64,000 bases of DNA from Rubripirellula tenax. GTDB taxonomy: Bacteria > Planctomycetota > Planctomycetia > Pirellulales > Pirellulaceae. The notes under the pieces are model-generated. The model was not told the origin of the DNA and ran no database searches. It worked only from the letters and a program-made list of their open reading frames with translations. The stretch is taken from NCBI RefSeq assembly GCF_007860125.1, contig NZ_SJPW01000003.1:954764-1018763 (forward strand), given 5' to 3'. Position 1 is the first letter of the stretch, and each line of letters begins with the position of its first letter. The translations under genes were made by a program, and so were the position numbers. This document shows positions 17,815 through 29,200 of this stretch, piece by piece.

Positions 17815-18387
17815 GTGTTTGAAGTCGAGCAGAAGTTTCACATCGACGATCGCGAGGGACTGATCGGTCGGTTGAACGATTTGGGGTGGCGGTTGGCGTC
17901 GACCCAGCAGCATCGCGATACGTACTACAACCACCCGAGTCGTGATTTCGGCGAAACGCGAGAAGCGTTGCGTGTTCGGCGAGTCGATGGTGTCCCGATG
18001 GTGACTTACAAAGGCGTCAAGTTGCCCGGTGCGGTGAAGGCTCGCCGCGAACTGGAATGGCGATTGGACCCCGGCGACATCGACGGATCGAACATGGAGG
18101 AACTGCTCGTTCTTTTGGGGTTTCGCAGTGTCGCCACCGTTTGCAAAGTCCGCCTGAGTTTTGATCCACCGGCCACAGACACTCATTCCGCCGATTTAGC
18201 TGGCATCGTCGTCGTGGTCGATCATGTCGATGAAGTCGGCCATTTCGCGGAGATCGAGGTGGTAGCGGCCGATGAAAATGGCGTGGAGGAAGCGAGAAAC
18301 AGGGTGGAAACGCTCGGAAACACGCTGGGGTTGCACCAAACCGAACCCCGGAGCTATTTGAGGATGTTGTTAGAAGTCAACGGATAA
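17815..18387 (+). CDS. CYTH domain protein, class IV adenylate cyclase-like
   Basis: The GTG at 17815, with CGGAG just upstream, gives a 190-residue protein starting F-E-V-E-Q-K-F, the ExExK signature of the CYTH superfamily. Basic and acidic residues alternate on later strands (RVRRVDGV, YKGVKLPG, KARRELEWRLDPGD, VVVDHVDEVGHFAEIEV), as in the CyaB/thiamine-triphosphatase tunnel fold. Members make cAMP or hydrolyse triphosphates, and I cannot tell which. The frame is open from a GTG at 17758, but that start would overlap the preceding gene by 34 bases and add residues outside the domain. Confidence 0.85.
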   Translation: MFEVEQKFHIDDREGLIGRLNDLGWRLASTQQHRDTYYNHPSRDFGETREALRVRRVDGVPMVTYKGVKLPGAVKARRELEWRLDPGDIDGSNMEELLVLLGFRSVATVCKVRLSFDPPATDTHSADLAGIVVVVDHVDEVGHFAEIEVVAADENGVEEARNRVETLGNTLGLHQTEPRSYLRMLLEVNG

Positions 18388-18545
18388 ATTTGCGTGAATG
18401 GCCTGAATCGCCTATGCTGCGCGGTCGGTGATAGGGCAAAAAAAGTCGTGCATCACTGGGCTGGCTTGGTGAAATTCGCAAGCCGGTTTTGACTTCGTTG
18501 GACAATCACTCATCGACTGCTACCCACCCTACGGAAGAAAAAAAC

Positions 18546-18992
18546 ATGATGAAGAAAATTTTGAGCTGCTTTGCAATCCTTTTGGTCGCTGGTGCGACCG
18601 TTGTTGCAGGCGACGTCGATCTGGAAGGCGTCACCTGCGTCGTCGCGCCCAAACCTGCGACCGAGGGCAAGTCGGCTGATTACAAAGACGGCAAAGTCTA
18701 CTTTTGCTGTGGCGGATGTGCCGGCAAGTTTGCTGCCAACACAAAGAAGTTCGCGACCAAGGCGAATCATCAACTGGTTGCCACCAAGCAGTACGAACAA
18801 AAAGCGTGTCCGATGAGCGGCCGCGATCTGAATCCGGAAACCGCAACCACGGTTGCCGGCACGAAGGTCGCGTTCTGCTGCGATGGTTGCAAAGGTACTG
18901 TTGAGAAAGCCGAAGACGACGAAGCCAAGCTGAAGTTGGTATTTGCCGACAAGGCATTCGCAAAAGCATTCAAAAAAGTATCGGCTGAATAA
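18546..18992 (+). CDS. Small secreted protein with two YHS-like cysteine motifs
   Basis: The ATG at 18546 follows a GGAAG site and gives 148 residues with a leader (CFAILLVAGATVVAG). The mature part has two similar units: VYFCCGGCAGKF near residue 55 and VAFCCDGCKGTV near 115. Each is preceded by a short Cys-containing segment (TCVVAPKP, ACPMSGRDL). This resembles tandem YHS/TRASH-type metal-binding motifs found in planctomycete secreted proteins. Copper or other soft-metal binding is plausible but not shown. A strong hairpin terminator follows directly. Confidence 0.7.
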   Translation: MMKKILSCFAILLVAGATVVAGDVDLEGVTCVVAPKPATEGKSADYKDGKVYFCCGGCAGKFAANTKKFATKANHQLVATKQYEQKACPMSGRDLNPETATTVAGTKVAFCCDGCKGTVEKAEDDEAKLKLVFADKAFAKAFKKVSAE

Positions 18993-19003
18993 GCGATTCG
19001 AAA

Positions 19004-19040
19004 CGATGAAGGCCGGGACGCGTCTCGGCCTTCATCGTTT
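19004..19040 (+). terminator. Strong intrinsic terminator
   Basis: CGATGAAGGCCG (19004-19015) pairs perfectly with CGGCCTTCATCG (19026-19037) around a short loop, with three further wobble-compatible pairs, followed by TTT. It lies 12 bases after the stop of the twin-cysteine protein gene and before the convergent TIGR03032 gene, so it may serve both. Confidence 0.85.
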
Positions 19041-19056
19041 CATGAATGCACTTCTC

Positions 19057-20166
19057 TTAACACCGTTCGTCTTTCAATTCGGGCGGCACGTCGGCGAGCG
19101 CCGAATCAGGCAGCTCGAACGAACCGGCCAGCAGGTCGCGATCATCGTTTACTAGTTCGGGATAACGCGCCGAAAGCACCTCGACGGCAAAGATCTCTTG
19201 CACGGCGTCTTCGAATTTTATGTAGGCGACGGTCTCGCCGCTTTCGATATTGACCACCCACACGCCGCACGTGCGTTGTTCTAATTCGCGTTCGGCAATC
19301 GGGATGCCGCCGAAGACCGCCGACTCGCGGACTTGGGAAAGACCGATGAATGCGAGCGGCCCTGCGAACGATAGACCTCGCGTGAATCCCGGCAACGTCG
19401 CGACGGATTCGTATCGCCCGGTGGCCGCGTCGATGAATCCGAAACCGCCTTCACCGGATTGCAGCACCCACAATCGATCTCGATACCAGCGCGGCGAATG
19501 TGGCATCGACAAACCTCGCGTGATCACTTCATCGGTGTCGACGTCGATCAACAGACCTCCGTCTCGCTTGTTGGCACGCCATCCACCGGGCTCATTGGTT
19601 TCACCCAGCGCGGTGACGTAACGGACTCTGTCATCTCGCATCGCCAAGCCGTTCAAGTGACAGCAGTCCGCCGGCAAGTATCGATCGATGAACTTCGGTC
19701 GCCAAACCGGATCGAAGCAATACGTATCGCTGCGACGACAAAGGCAACTGAAACGTGTATTGACCACCCATAGTTCTTCATCCACCCACGCCATCTCATG
19801 GATTTGGATATCACCGGTCCAGTGCGTCGTCCGCGGCAGAAAGCAGGCATCATGCGTGACAGGCGTTTCCGCCGATTCATTTGCCTTGGCATCGACCTTG
19901 GTGCACACGGCGGGTAAATCATGGAACTCCCAAATGCTGGTCGCTGCCCCCACCGCCAAACGATTCCCCCGAATCGCCAACCCCATCGGTTTGTCGAACG
20001 ACCGAAAATGTGTATTTAGCAAACCGTGCTGGGAACGCAGCATCACCAAGCGTCCGGCTTGGTACGTCGTCACCATCACCGAAATGCCCAAGTGATCAAG
20101 GATCTCGGGCAGGTTCGAAGTGTGGATGCTGCGAAGGGGTTGAGGCGTTGGTTCCGGCTGGGACAT
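19057..20166 (-). CDS. TIGR03032 family protein (DUF4915)
   Basis: The 369-residue product matches the TIGR03032 layout: a start with IHTSNLPEILDHLGISVMVTTYQAGRLV, a GLAIRGNRLAVGA strand, FLPRTTHWTGDIQIHEMAW, NTRFSCLC with PKFID, LNGLAM with YVTALGETN, and RWYRDRLWVLQSGEGGF. The family is a single beta-propeller of unknown function found in planctomycetes and cyanobacteria. No signal peptide is seen. The in-frame TTG at 20169 adds one residue; the ATG at 20166 is used. It is downstream of the giant gene on the same strand. Confidence 0.88.
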   Translation of the reverse strand: MSQPEPTPQPLRSIHTSNLPEILDHLGISVMVTTYQAGRLVMLRSQHGLLNTHFRSFDKPMGLAIRGNRLAVGAATSIWEFHDLPAVCTKVDAKANESAETPVTHDACFLPRTTHWTGDIQIHEMAWVDEELWVVNTRFSCLCRRSDTYCFDPVWRPKFIDRYLPADCCHLNGLAMRDDRVRYVTALGETNEPGGWRANKRDGGLLIDVDTDEVITRGLSMPHSPRWYRDRLWVLQSGEGGFGFIDAATGRYESVATLPGFTRGLSFAGPLAFIGLSQVRESAVFGGIPIAERELEQRTCGVWVVNIESGETVAYIKFEDAVQEIFAVEVLSARYPELVNDDRDLLAGSFELPDSALADVPPELKDERC

Positions 20167-20204
20167 CAAAGTCGCGTGGGATGAAGGGAAAGATTCGGAT
20201 CAAG

Positions 20205-20224
20205 CCACGCGACCGGTCGTGTGG
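20205..20224 (-). terminator. Hairpin between the giant gene and the TIGR03032 gene
   Basis: CCACGCGA (20205-20212) pairs with TCGTGTGG (20217-20224) with one G-T pair and a four-base loop. It begins right after the stop of the giant reverse-strand gene. There is no long T run, so it may be a weak terminator. Confidence 0.4.
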
Positions 20225-20227
20225 CAG

Positions 20228-23200
20228 TTAACCAAACATACTCGACAAGAACGCGTTGTCCGATAGAAGTTGATCCACCGCGTCCTCGGACGCTTCCGAG
20301 GATGCCGATTCGTTGTCCATTCCCGTCGGTTCCGCCGTCGGATTTCCATTGCCCAAGCGTGTCCCAAACTCGCCGACCACGCCGTTGTCGGATCCCGTCG
20401 ATACGGCCAGCGGATCGTCGGCGGATCTGGGCGAAGTCGTTTCCAGTCGCTGGATCAGTTCGCGGATCGGAATCAATTCCAAATCGGCTGGTGACGAATC
20501 GCTATTCGCTTGCCGCGCCAGTTGGTTGATCACTCGCAACGCATCGATCGCGGTCGCACGGTTATCCCCATTGTGGTCGAAGTACACGTCCGGGAACTCG
20601 GCGACCGAACCGGGGTCAACGAGATCCTGGGACACGCCGTCCGAGAATTGACGTCGCCCTAGTTCGTTGATGATTCGCAACGCGTCCGATGCGGTGACTT
20701 CGCCGTCGTTGTTGATGTCGGCCGGTTGCAAGAAATTTTGCCATCCGCGTGCGATGCTGACCTTCAGATACTCGTCGCCACCCGACGCCGTTGTATCGGC
20801 TGTCAAGAAGAACGTGCCGTCAATGATCTCGGATCCGGTCAGTCGCCACTTGTTCGCTTCCAAAACTTCAAGCGTGTCCGATACGTCCGCTTTCACGACC
20901 AAAGTTCTTGATGTCGGCGCCGTCCGTGCGACGGCGGCCGCGTCGATTTTCAAAGTGGAAGGCAGTTCGTCGGCCAAATCAAACGTACCGAAGTTCTCGA
21001 TCGTCAACTTCTCGTTCGTCGCATCGAACACGCCACCTTCGCCGACGATGGAAAGTCGATTGAAGCCGTTGTTTCCGTTCAGCCGAATCCCGCCCGCCGG
21101 GATTGCGAATCCGTCGGAGGTGTCGACCGTGACGACGTCATCATTGTCGTCGCCGATCACGTCAAGCGTGTCGACGCTTGTCGACGACACGGCAAACAGA
21201 GTGACGGATTCGCTGCGAACGGTCGCGCCACTGGAGTCCGATCGAACGATCGGATTGACGCCCGCTGTTCCCGCCGTGACCGACGTCGATTGGTCGCCGT
21301 CGATGATGGAGATCAAATAGTCTTCGACCTCGCCGTCATTGGCTGCGCCGATTGGCGATAACCCACCCAAGCTGCTGATTCGGAATCGAGCCGCCGTCGA
21401 TCCGATCGATGATCCGGCGGGTACGGTGAAACTGATCACGTTGCGGCCGGCAATGACGGACGTGCTGGTCACGATTTGTTCGGCCGGATCGTCCCAATCA
21501 CCGTCGCGATTGAAATCGATCCAGCCATCCAAGACGGCATCCAAGGAAGACGTCACGATCAAACTTGTTGTTGTGTCGGTCGCTTGCTCGGTGACGATCG
21601 AGGCGTTGAAGATGATCCCGCCCTCGTCGTCTTCGCCGCTGTCGTCATCACCGGCTGCGTCCAGGCCCGTGGACGCCAATCCGTCGGGTTCGGCATCCAC
21701 TGATGTTCCCAAGAACAACGGTCCGGTGATGTGACGAGCGCCATCTTGTTCCAACGTAACTGGATACGACGCTGCTAGACCCGATCCCGCGGCCGTCGGT
21801 GCGTCGCCGAAGTCGAATGATGCGGTCACATTCACGCTGCCCGTCGCGGTCGAGCGGTTTCCAGCATCGTCGATCGCCGTGAACGTGACCAAGGTGGAGC
21901 CGATCGGGAACACGGTCGGTGCGTCGCTTACGATCGTGATGTCGGCGTCAACGACGTCGGTGGCAAGTGCTTGTGAAAGGAAGTCCGCGATCGTGGCTTC
22001 GCTTGCATCGACACCATCGACGTTCGCCGCGGTTGCCGTCACTGTCGACGGCGCTGTCAGAATCGGCGCCGTCGTGTCGACGATCGAGATCGTGATGTCC
22101 GCCGTCGCGATATTGCCCGCCGCGTCGGTCGCCGTGAAGGTGACGGTGTGAACGCCGAGCGAAAGAACTCCGTCGGCATCATGGGTCAGCGTCGGACTGG
22201 GATCAACAATGTCCGTGACCCCAATCGAATTTAAGAACGTGGACAACGCTTCACCGTCGGTGGCCAGGCCGCCGACGGCGTCCGCTTCGATCGTCGTGTC
22301 CGTCGGAGGCGTCAGCGTCGGCGCCGTGGTGTCCGTCACCGTGACCGTGGTGGTTGATGTGCCGATGTTTCCGGATTGGTCGGTGGCAGTGAACGTGATG
22401 ACGGTATCGCCGACTGGGAAAATCGTCGGCGCGTCGTTCGCCAGCGTCGGCGTGGCATCCACAATGTCCGTTGTCGTCGCTAGTGCAATCAAGTCTGTAA
22501 TTTGTGCATCGGTTGCATCGACGCCACCGATCACATTCCCCTCGATCGAAATACCTGCCGGCGCGAACACGGTGGGCGATTCCGTGTCGACGACGGTTAC
22601 CACGATCGATCCCACCGTCACGTTGCCCGCGTCATCGGTTGCCGTGAATGTGACGGTATTGTCACCGATCGACAATGTTTCGGTTACATCGTTGGTCAAC
22701 GTGACTTGGCGGTCAGCGATATCGGTTGCCGAAGTGGACCGTAACCGTTGTTGAAGTACGACGTTGGATGGTGTCAATCCGTCTCGCGAATCGGCTTCGA
22801 TCGCGGGACCGTCGACCAACGTCAACGTGGGCGCGGTCGTGTCGACGACGGTAACAATGGCTGCTTGGGACGTCGTATTGCCCAGCGAATCTGTCGCCGT
22901 AAACGTCACCATTGTATCGCCCAGGAAGAACACTTCGGGGGCGTTGTGCGTGATCGTGGGATTCGTGTCGACGACATCCGTGGCGATGGCGGCCGATAGG
23001 AAGGCGGCGATCGCTTCGCCGTCGCCGGCGGCACCGTCGAACTGATCCGCTTCGACCGAAATCGACGCGGGGATACTCAAGTCGGGCCCGGCCGTGTCGA
23101 CAATGATGGAGAACGACTCCGCTGCGTTGCTGGGATTTCCTGCTCCGTCGACAACGGCCGCGGCGGGAAGATCGACGGTCACCGGGCCGTCGGCGAGCGC

Positions 23201-26200
23201 AACGACCGACACGGTGAAGTTGCCGCTGCCGGTATTTTGAATGCGAGTCACCCGCCCGTTGCCGACATTGAAATCGGGAAACGCCAACCCGCTGACGGTC
23301 TCGCCCATCTGGACCGTGACGGTAAACGTGGGATCACCGATGGGGCCGGCGGGGCCCGTGATGACGGGCGTCGGCGGCGTTGTATCCACGGTTACGCTGA
23401 TCGACGCCGAAGCGAGGCTTTCATTTCCCGCGTCGTCCGTGGACGCAGCCCCAGGAACATTGATCACGATGATCCCATCAGCATCCGCATCAATCGTTGC
23501 GGTGTAGTTGCCACCGCCAAGCGATTCAAGCAAGGCAACGCTGCCACCAACGACGCTGATATCCGAAGCATCGAATCCGTTGACGGGCTCGCCGAAGGCA
23601 ATCGAAACCGTAAACGGATCCGCGTTTGTGATCGCTTCGGCCGAACTGAGCAAGGGTTGAGGCGGTGTCGTGTCCACCAGCAGTATAAAAGTCGAGGATG
23701 CAACGTTCGCGTTACCGGTCAGGTCGGTCGTTACCGCCGCGGGGACCGCGACGGTAACGTCTCCATCGTTGGTCGCAAGGACTGTTGCGGTGAAGTTACC
23801 ATCGCCATCGTCGACCAAGTCGAGTACCGTTCCGCCGGTGACCGCCAAATCGTTGGTTGTCAAATTGGTTACCGGTTCACCAAAAACGACGCTCACTTCG
23901 AACGGGTTGGTTCGATTCGGCGAGTTCGGGCCGGCAACGACCGGAGTCGGCGGCGTTGCGTCGTAGGTAACCGAGTAAGGGGTTGCCACCCGATTCGGAT
24001 TGCCGGCCAAGTCCGTGGCGACATCCGCGGCAACATCGATGGAAACCAGTCCATCGGACACGATGTCGACCGTCAATGTGAAGCGTCCGTTACCGTTGTC
24101 CGTCATTTGCCCGATCGTTGCACCGACCAGCGTCACGTCGGAGCTGTCAAAACCGATCACGGGTTGACCAAAATCAACCGTCACGTCGATCGGGTTCAAG
24201 TTGGTTCGCAGACTCGGCCCGCTGATGATCGGCGTCGGCGGTACTCGATCGACGATCAAGCTAAACAAATTGGACGGCAACGTGACTTTGTTGCCGGAAT
24301 CCAATGCAGCACCGCTTCGAATGTTGACCGATACGACGCCATCCGCGGTTGGATTCAGATTGAACGAATAACGTCCCGAACCCAGATCGGTGAAATCAGA
24401 AACGGCGGCGCCCGCGAGCACCAAGTCGCTTTGGGTGAAGCCCGTGACGGATTGGCCGAAGTCAACGGTGGTTGGCACGGTCGACAAACGCGTCGGGTTC
24501 GCGACGGTGGATGTGATCACGGGTTGTACGAAATCATCGTCGGCGATGACTGCGACGACCTGTTGGATTCCCAGCAACCCGCCACCGGTCACGCCGACAA
24601 TATCGACCACCAAAGTTTCATTCGACTCAACAAGTCCGTCGTCAATCGCCGTCACGACCACCGACGCGGTGACTTCACCGGCGGGAATCAAGATTTGAGT
24701 GCCCGAGAGAACGTAGTCCGCAGGATTCGATGCGGACCCGGTGAATCGAAGGTCAATGACGACGTCGGCACTGACGGGATTGGCAATCGTTGCCGAAACG
24801 TTTGCGATTCCGCCGGCTTCGCTGATCGATGTTTGATCGATGGCGAGTGTCACGTTGGGAAGCACGCTGATCACCAGATCGTTACCATCGCCGCCCGTGT
24901 AGGAGACGACTGCCGTCATTCCAGAGCCCAGGAAGTTCGACAAAAGCGCGCCTTCGGCCAAGCCCGCAAACGTACCAACGATGGACTCGGTTCCGGCTAG
25001 ATCCAACACGACAAACTGATCACCGGCGATCGGAAAAAAACCAGTGGTCGACGCGGTCGCCAAGCTGACTCGGGCACCGAACGTGACACCTTGCGAGGCA
25101 CGAATCTGGTCATGTTGATCAACGGCAGTGCCCGCGACGAGTCCCTCAAGTTCCAGCCCAACGGAGCTGTCGTTGGTGAGAATCAGACGGCCATCGATGT
25201 CCAGAACTCCTGGGGAGCTGCCAGGCGTGATATTTCCCGACAACGTGACATCGCCGCCAATGATGTCGACACCAGCCGACGAATTGGTGATCGGTCCGGT
25301 TGTGGCTCGAAGCGTAACGGGATTGTCGACCGCATCCAGCACGTTGATGTGAATCGATTGACCCGTGATCGTGATCGCATCGGTAAACGCCGCCGAGTCG
25401 ATGTCAACGGCGCCGCTCGTCGCATTGCCAATCGTGATCAACGCAAATCCGTCGGCCAATTTTGCCAGTTCGGTATCGTCAAGCGAAAGGGTGCCTACAC
25501 CGCCGCCGAGGCCAATGGTTGCACCGGAGGTTTGTGAGGTTAGGTTCAAGTTTCCGGCGCCGTTGATCGAGTTGGCAGCGCTGATGTCGATCACGTCGGC
25601 GATGATGTCCAGCCGTCCGGTTCCTGTTGCCGAGCCGATCGTGGCGTCGACACCGACAATAACATCGTTGTCGGTGTCGAGAGCGCCTTGGCCGTCGAGC
25701 CGAATGTTGGCCCGGTCGGTGGCTTCAATGATCGCGCCATTCTGTAACCCGATCCCCGTTCCGCCTTGTCCACTCCCGCGGCCGGTGACCAATATGTCTC
25801 CGTTGCCTGATGATAGGATCGATCCCGACAGCATCAGGACCCCTTCGTTGGATTGGCTCGTCGCATTGCCGGCGGTGCCAAACAACTGGACGACTCCGTC
25901 GACAGTTTGGATCGACGCAGGCGTTCCCGAGAACTGGATGCCGCGACCGGATAGTGCCGTATCGGTGCCGACACCTCGGACGACAATTTCGGCCGCTGCA
26001 GATCCGGTTCCCGTTGACGATACCGAAGAGCCGTCGTTGAACACGACGCCCGAATTCGAGTCGCCGGTTCCGCTTGCCGTGCCGGTGATCGTGATGTCGC
26101 CGACCACCGATTGAACGTGAGCGTCGACGCCTTGGATCAACGTTCCCCAATTGAAACTAACGCCGTTGCCGGCCGCTCCATTGATGGTGATCTTGGCCGC

Positions 26201-29200
26201 TTCGATACCGGTGCCCGTTGACTCGACTGTACCGCCGACCAACCGAATGCCGTGATTGAAGTCCTCTGTTCCAATGCCACCGGTTCCGGTGATTGCGATG
26301 TCGCCATCGATGGAGCTGATCCGAGTACCTGCATCCGCGATTTCGACGCCTGCGTTGATGCGTGCGCCATCGCCGCCCGTTCCAGCGATCGTCAACGTGC
26401 CGGCCGAGGGGCCGAAACCTGTCGATGTCACTTGGCTGTCGGCGGCAATTCGCACGCCGGCGTTTCCTTGGCCGTCGACTTCGTCGCCGCCACGCCCGTC
26501 CAATCGGATGTCGCCGGTGATCGACGTGACAACGGTCTGTTGCAGTTCGATTCCCGAAAAGTCACCCGCCGCCGCATCCGCCGTGCGATTGCCGACGACG
26601 GTGATGTCGCCGTTCTGGGTCGACAAACCGGCGTTTTTCGACGCAAAGAAGTTACGGTCAGCGATGATCGAGAGGTTGCCGTCACCCGTGGTAGATAGGG
26701 TCGCGCCATCAAGCGTCACTTCATCACCAACGACGTTCAAATCCGCGCCCGCCAGATCGATCGTGCCTCGGAAGTTGATTGTGTCGGACCCAACCTGTCC
26801 TCCGTCGATCGTCAATTGGACCGCGGGGATCAAGACCGACACGCTTGCGCCGAACGACGATCCGATCAAGAGCTCGCCGGCGTTATTGCCGCTCGGCGTG
26901 ATCGTTTCGGTCGCATCCGAGTACCGCAGCAGCAAACGATCATGGACCAGCGTGCTGACCACGCTGCTGGTGTCCGAGTACGCGATCGCAGGCCCACCCG
27001 CCAACGAAATGTTGCCGTTGGACGAGTCCACAAAGTCGTATGTTGCCTCGGTAAATTGACCGCCAACCATCCGCAGGGTGTCACTGGTTGCCGGGTCGCC
27101 ACCGTTGACGGTGATCGACTTGTCAAATTCACCAGGCGCGAAATCGATCGTGATCGAGTCGTTGCCGCCAAGCGAATTGACAATGATTTCGCTTCCGATC
27201 ACGTCTGCGAACGGAACCGTCACGCGGTCTGTTCCGCTTCCGACCGCGGTAGGGATGTTGGACGTGACGATTTGGTCGACGCCGGTGATGACAAACAACT
27301 GGTTTTCGGTGTCCGACGCAATCGTGATGTTCTCGGCGAAGTTGCCGCTGTCGTCGGTGACCAACAAATTGCCTGACGCATCAAGCATTACGTTCGTGAC
27401 GCCCTCGGTTGCGCTAAGCAGTTCGGTAACTTTGTCCAGCAACCAACTGCCGCGGCCCAGCGTGCCCGCGACCAGAACGTCGTCGACTGCGTCGTAATCC
27501 ATGTCGAACGTGATCACGTTGGGCAAGCCCAGTCCGACCAATTCCCAAGTTCCCAGCGAATCGGATAGCGACGCGAACACGCCGGCGTTGGTTCCGACCA
27601 AGACCGCATCGACGACGGCCGAGCTGACGTAAGTGACTGAGAAAAAGCGGCTCGCCAGCGACAACAGATCGCCGGTCACATCGTTCCAGCTGGCGCCGAC
27701 GTCGGTGGTCGTAAACACCGAATTGGTATCGATGACGAATGCGCTGGCCCAATCCTCGGGATCAATCGCCAAATCGATGATGTCTTGGCCGGTCGGGTCG
27801 GCCGCGGTGAGAGCCAACGGATCGGTTCCATTGGTGCGGACAAAAATATCGTCGTCGGATCCGACCCACAGCACGTCGGCATTGTCGACGCCATCCTTGC
27901 GACCACCGTACGCCAACGCACTTTGAGTGCTGCCGCCGTTGGGGCCTTCGACAAGTCCAACAACCGTTTCAGCTTGGTCGAACGTCTCGTAAGTTTGCGA
28001 CCCACCCTGGATCACCAATCGCATCGGATCGATGGCGTTGATCGCAAGCGGAGTAACGAAGACGCCGTCATTGTTGAATCCTGCCAGCGACGGAAAGCGT
28101 TGGTTGACCAAGTTGCCCGAAGCGTCCCAAGTCGTTTTCCGAAACGCGCCGAGATTCTGGAAACTGGAATAACGCACCGATTGGTTGTTCGCCGCCAACG
28201 AAACATTGTCGATCGCGATGTCGCCACCGTCGGCCGTTGAAAGGCTGACCCAGGGTGCTCCGTCGACGATAGTTTGATACGTCGAACCGGTGTCTTGATT
28301 GCCGCTCATGATCGTATCGGACAAGTTGTCGTAGGCCACGTTGTGTGACTCAGTCACTTGCAAGTTGCCAATGACGCCGAACCAATCACCCGTGTTGTCC
28401 TGCGGGCTGGTGCGTCGATACACACCGCCGTCATCGGTCTCGATCAAGTTGCCAGCCGCGTCAAATGTCATCTCGCGTGAATCGGCATGCGGTGACGACC
28501 CGCTGGCGGTGCCGCCGCCCGCCGCGCCAAGCGAACTGCTGTGCGTCAGGTGAACGAATTGAGTTCCCGCCGGCAAACTTGCGTCGCCGCGAAATAGTCG
28601 ACCGCTAAAGTCACGAGCGCCGATCGAGTTTGGGAAACTTCCCGCGTCGCCATCGCTGCGCGGTTGGCGGTCGCCACCGACATAGACGAGGTTCGGATTG
28701 TTCGGGTCGGCAACGATCGAGAAGTGGATGCTACCTTGTCCGCCGGCCAATTCTTCGGGCGTTGCGTTGTCCAACGGCCCGGGACCTTTTTGGCCTCGCG
28801 GGTTCAGCCCGACGTCGGTGCCGTTTTCGTTCGTCTTGGGCGAATCCATCTGGACCCACGTTTGTCCGCCATCGCCCGAGCGGAACAATCCCTTCATGTC
28901 ACCAAAGTTGATGATGGCGGCATAGACATTGTTCTGAGTCCCGACTGCCATTTCCAAGTTTGTGGTTTCGCCGCTGATGATCAGGGCATCCATTTCGGGA
29001 CTGCTAACTTTTGTCCAAGAAGCACCGAAATCGATCGATCGATATGCTCCGTTGAGTCCACCTGAGTTGTCGCCGAACACCACCGACGTATACATCACGT
29101 TCGGATTGACGGGATCGACGACTAAGTCGTAGCTGAATCCGCTGGGCAGTCCGGTTGCCGTTCCGTCACCCGTGGAAACTCGGGTGAAGGTCGCGCCGGC

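Noticed and set aside
23237-25000. A 587-residue forward-strand open frame
   Set aside because: It lies entirely antisense to the giant gene, whose codon pattern and domains are clear. The frame is an artefact of repeated sequence composition.
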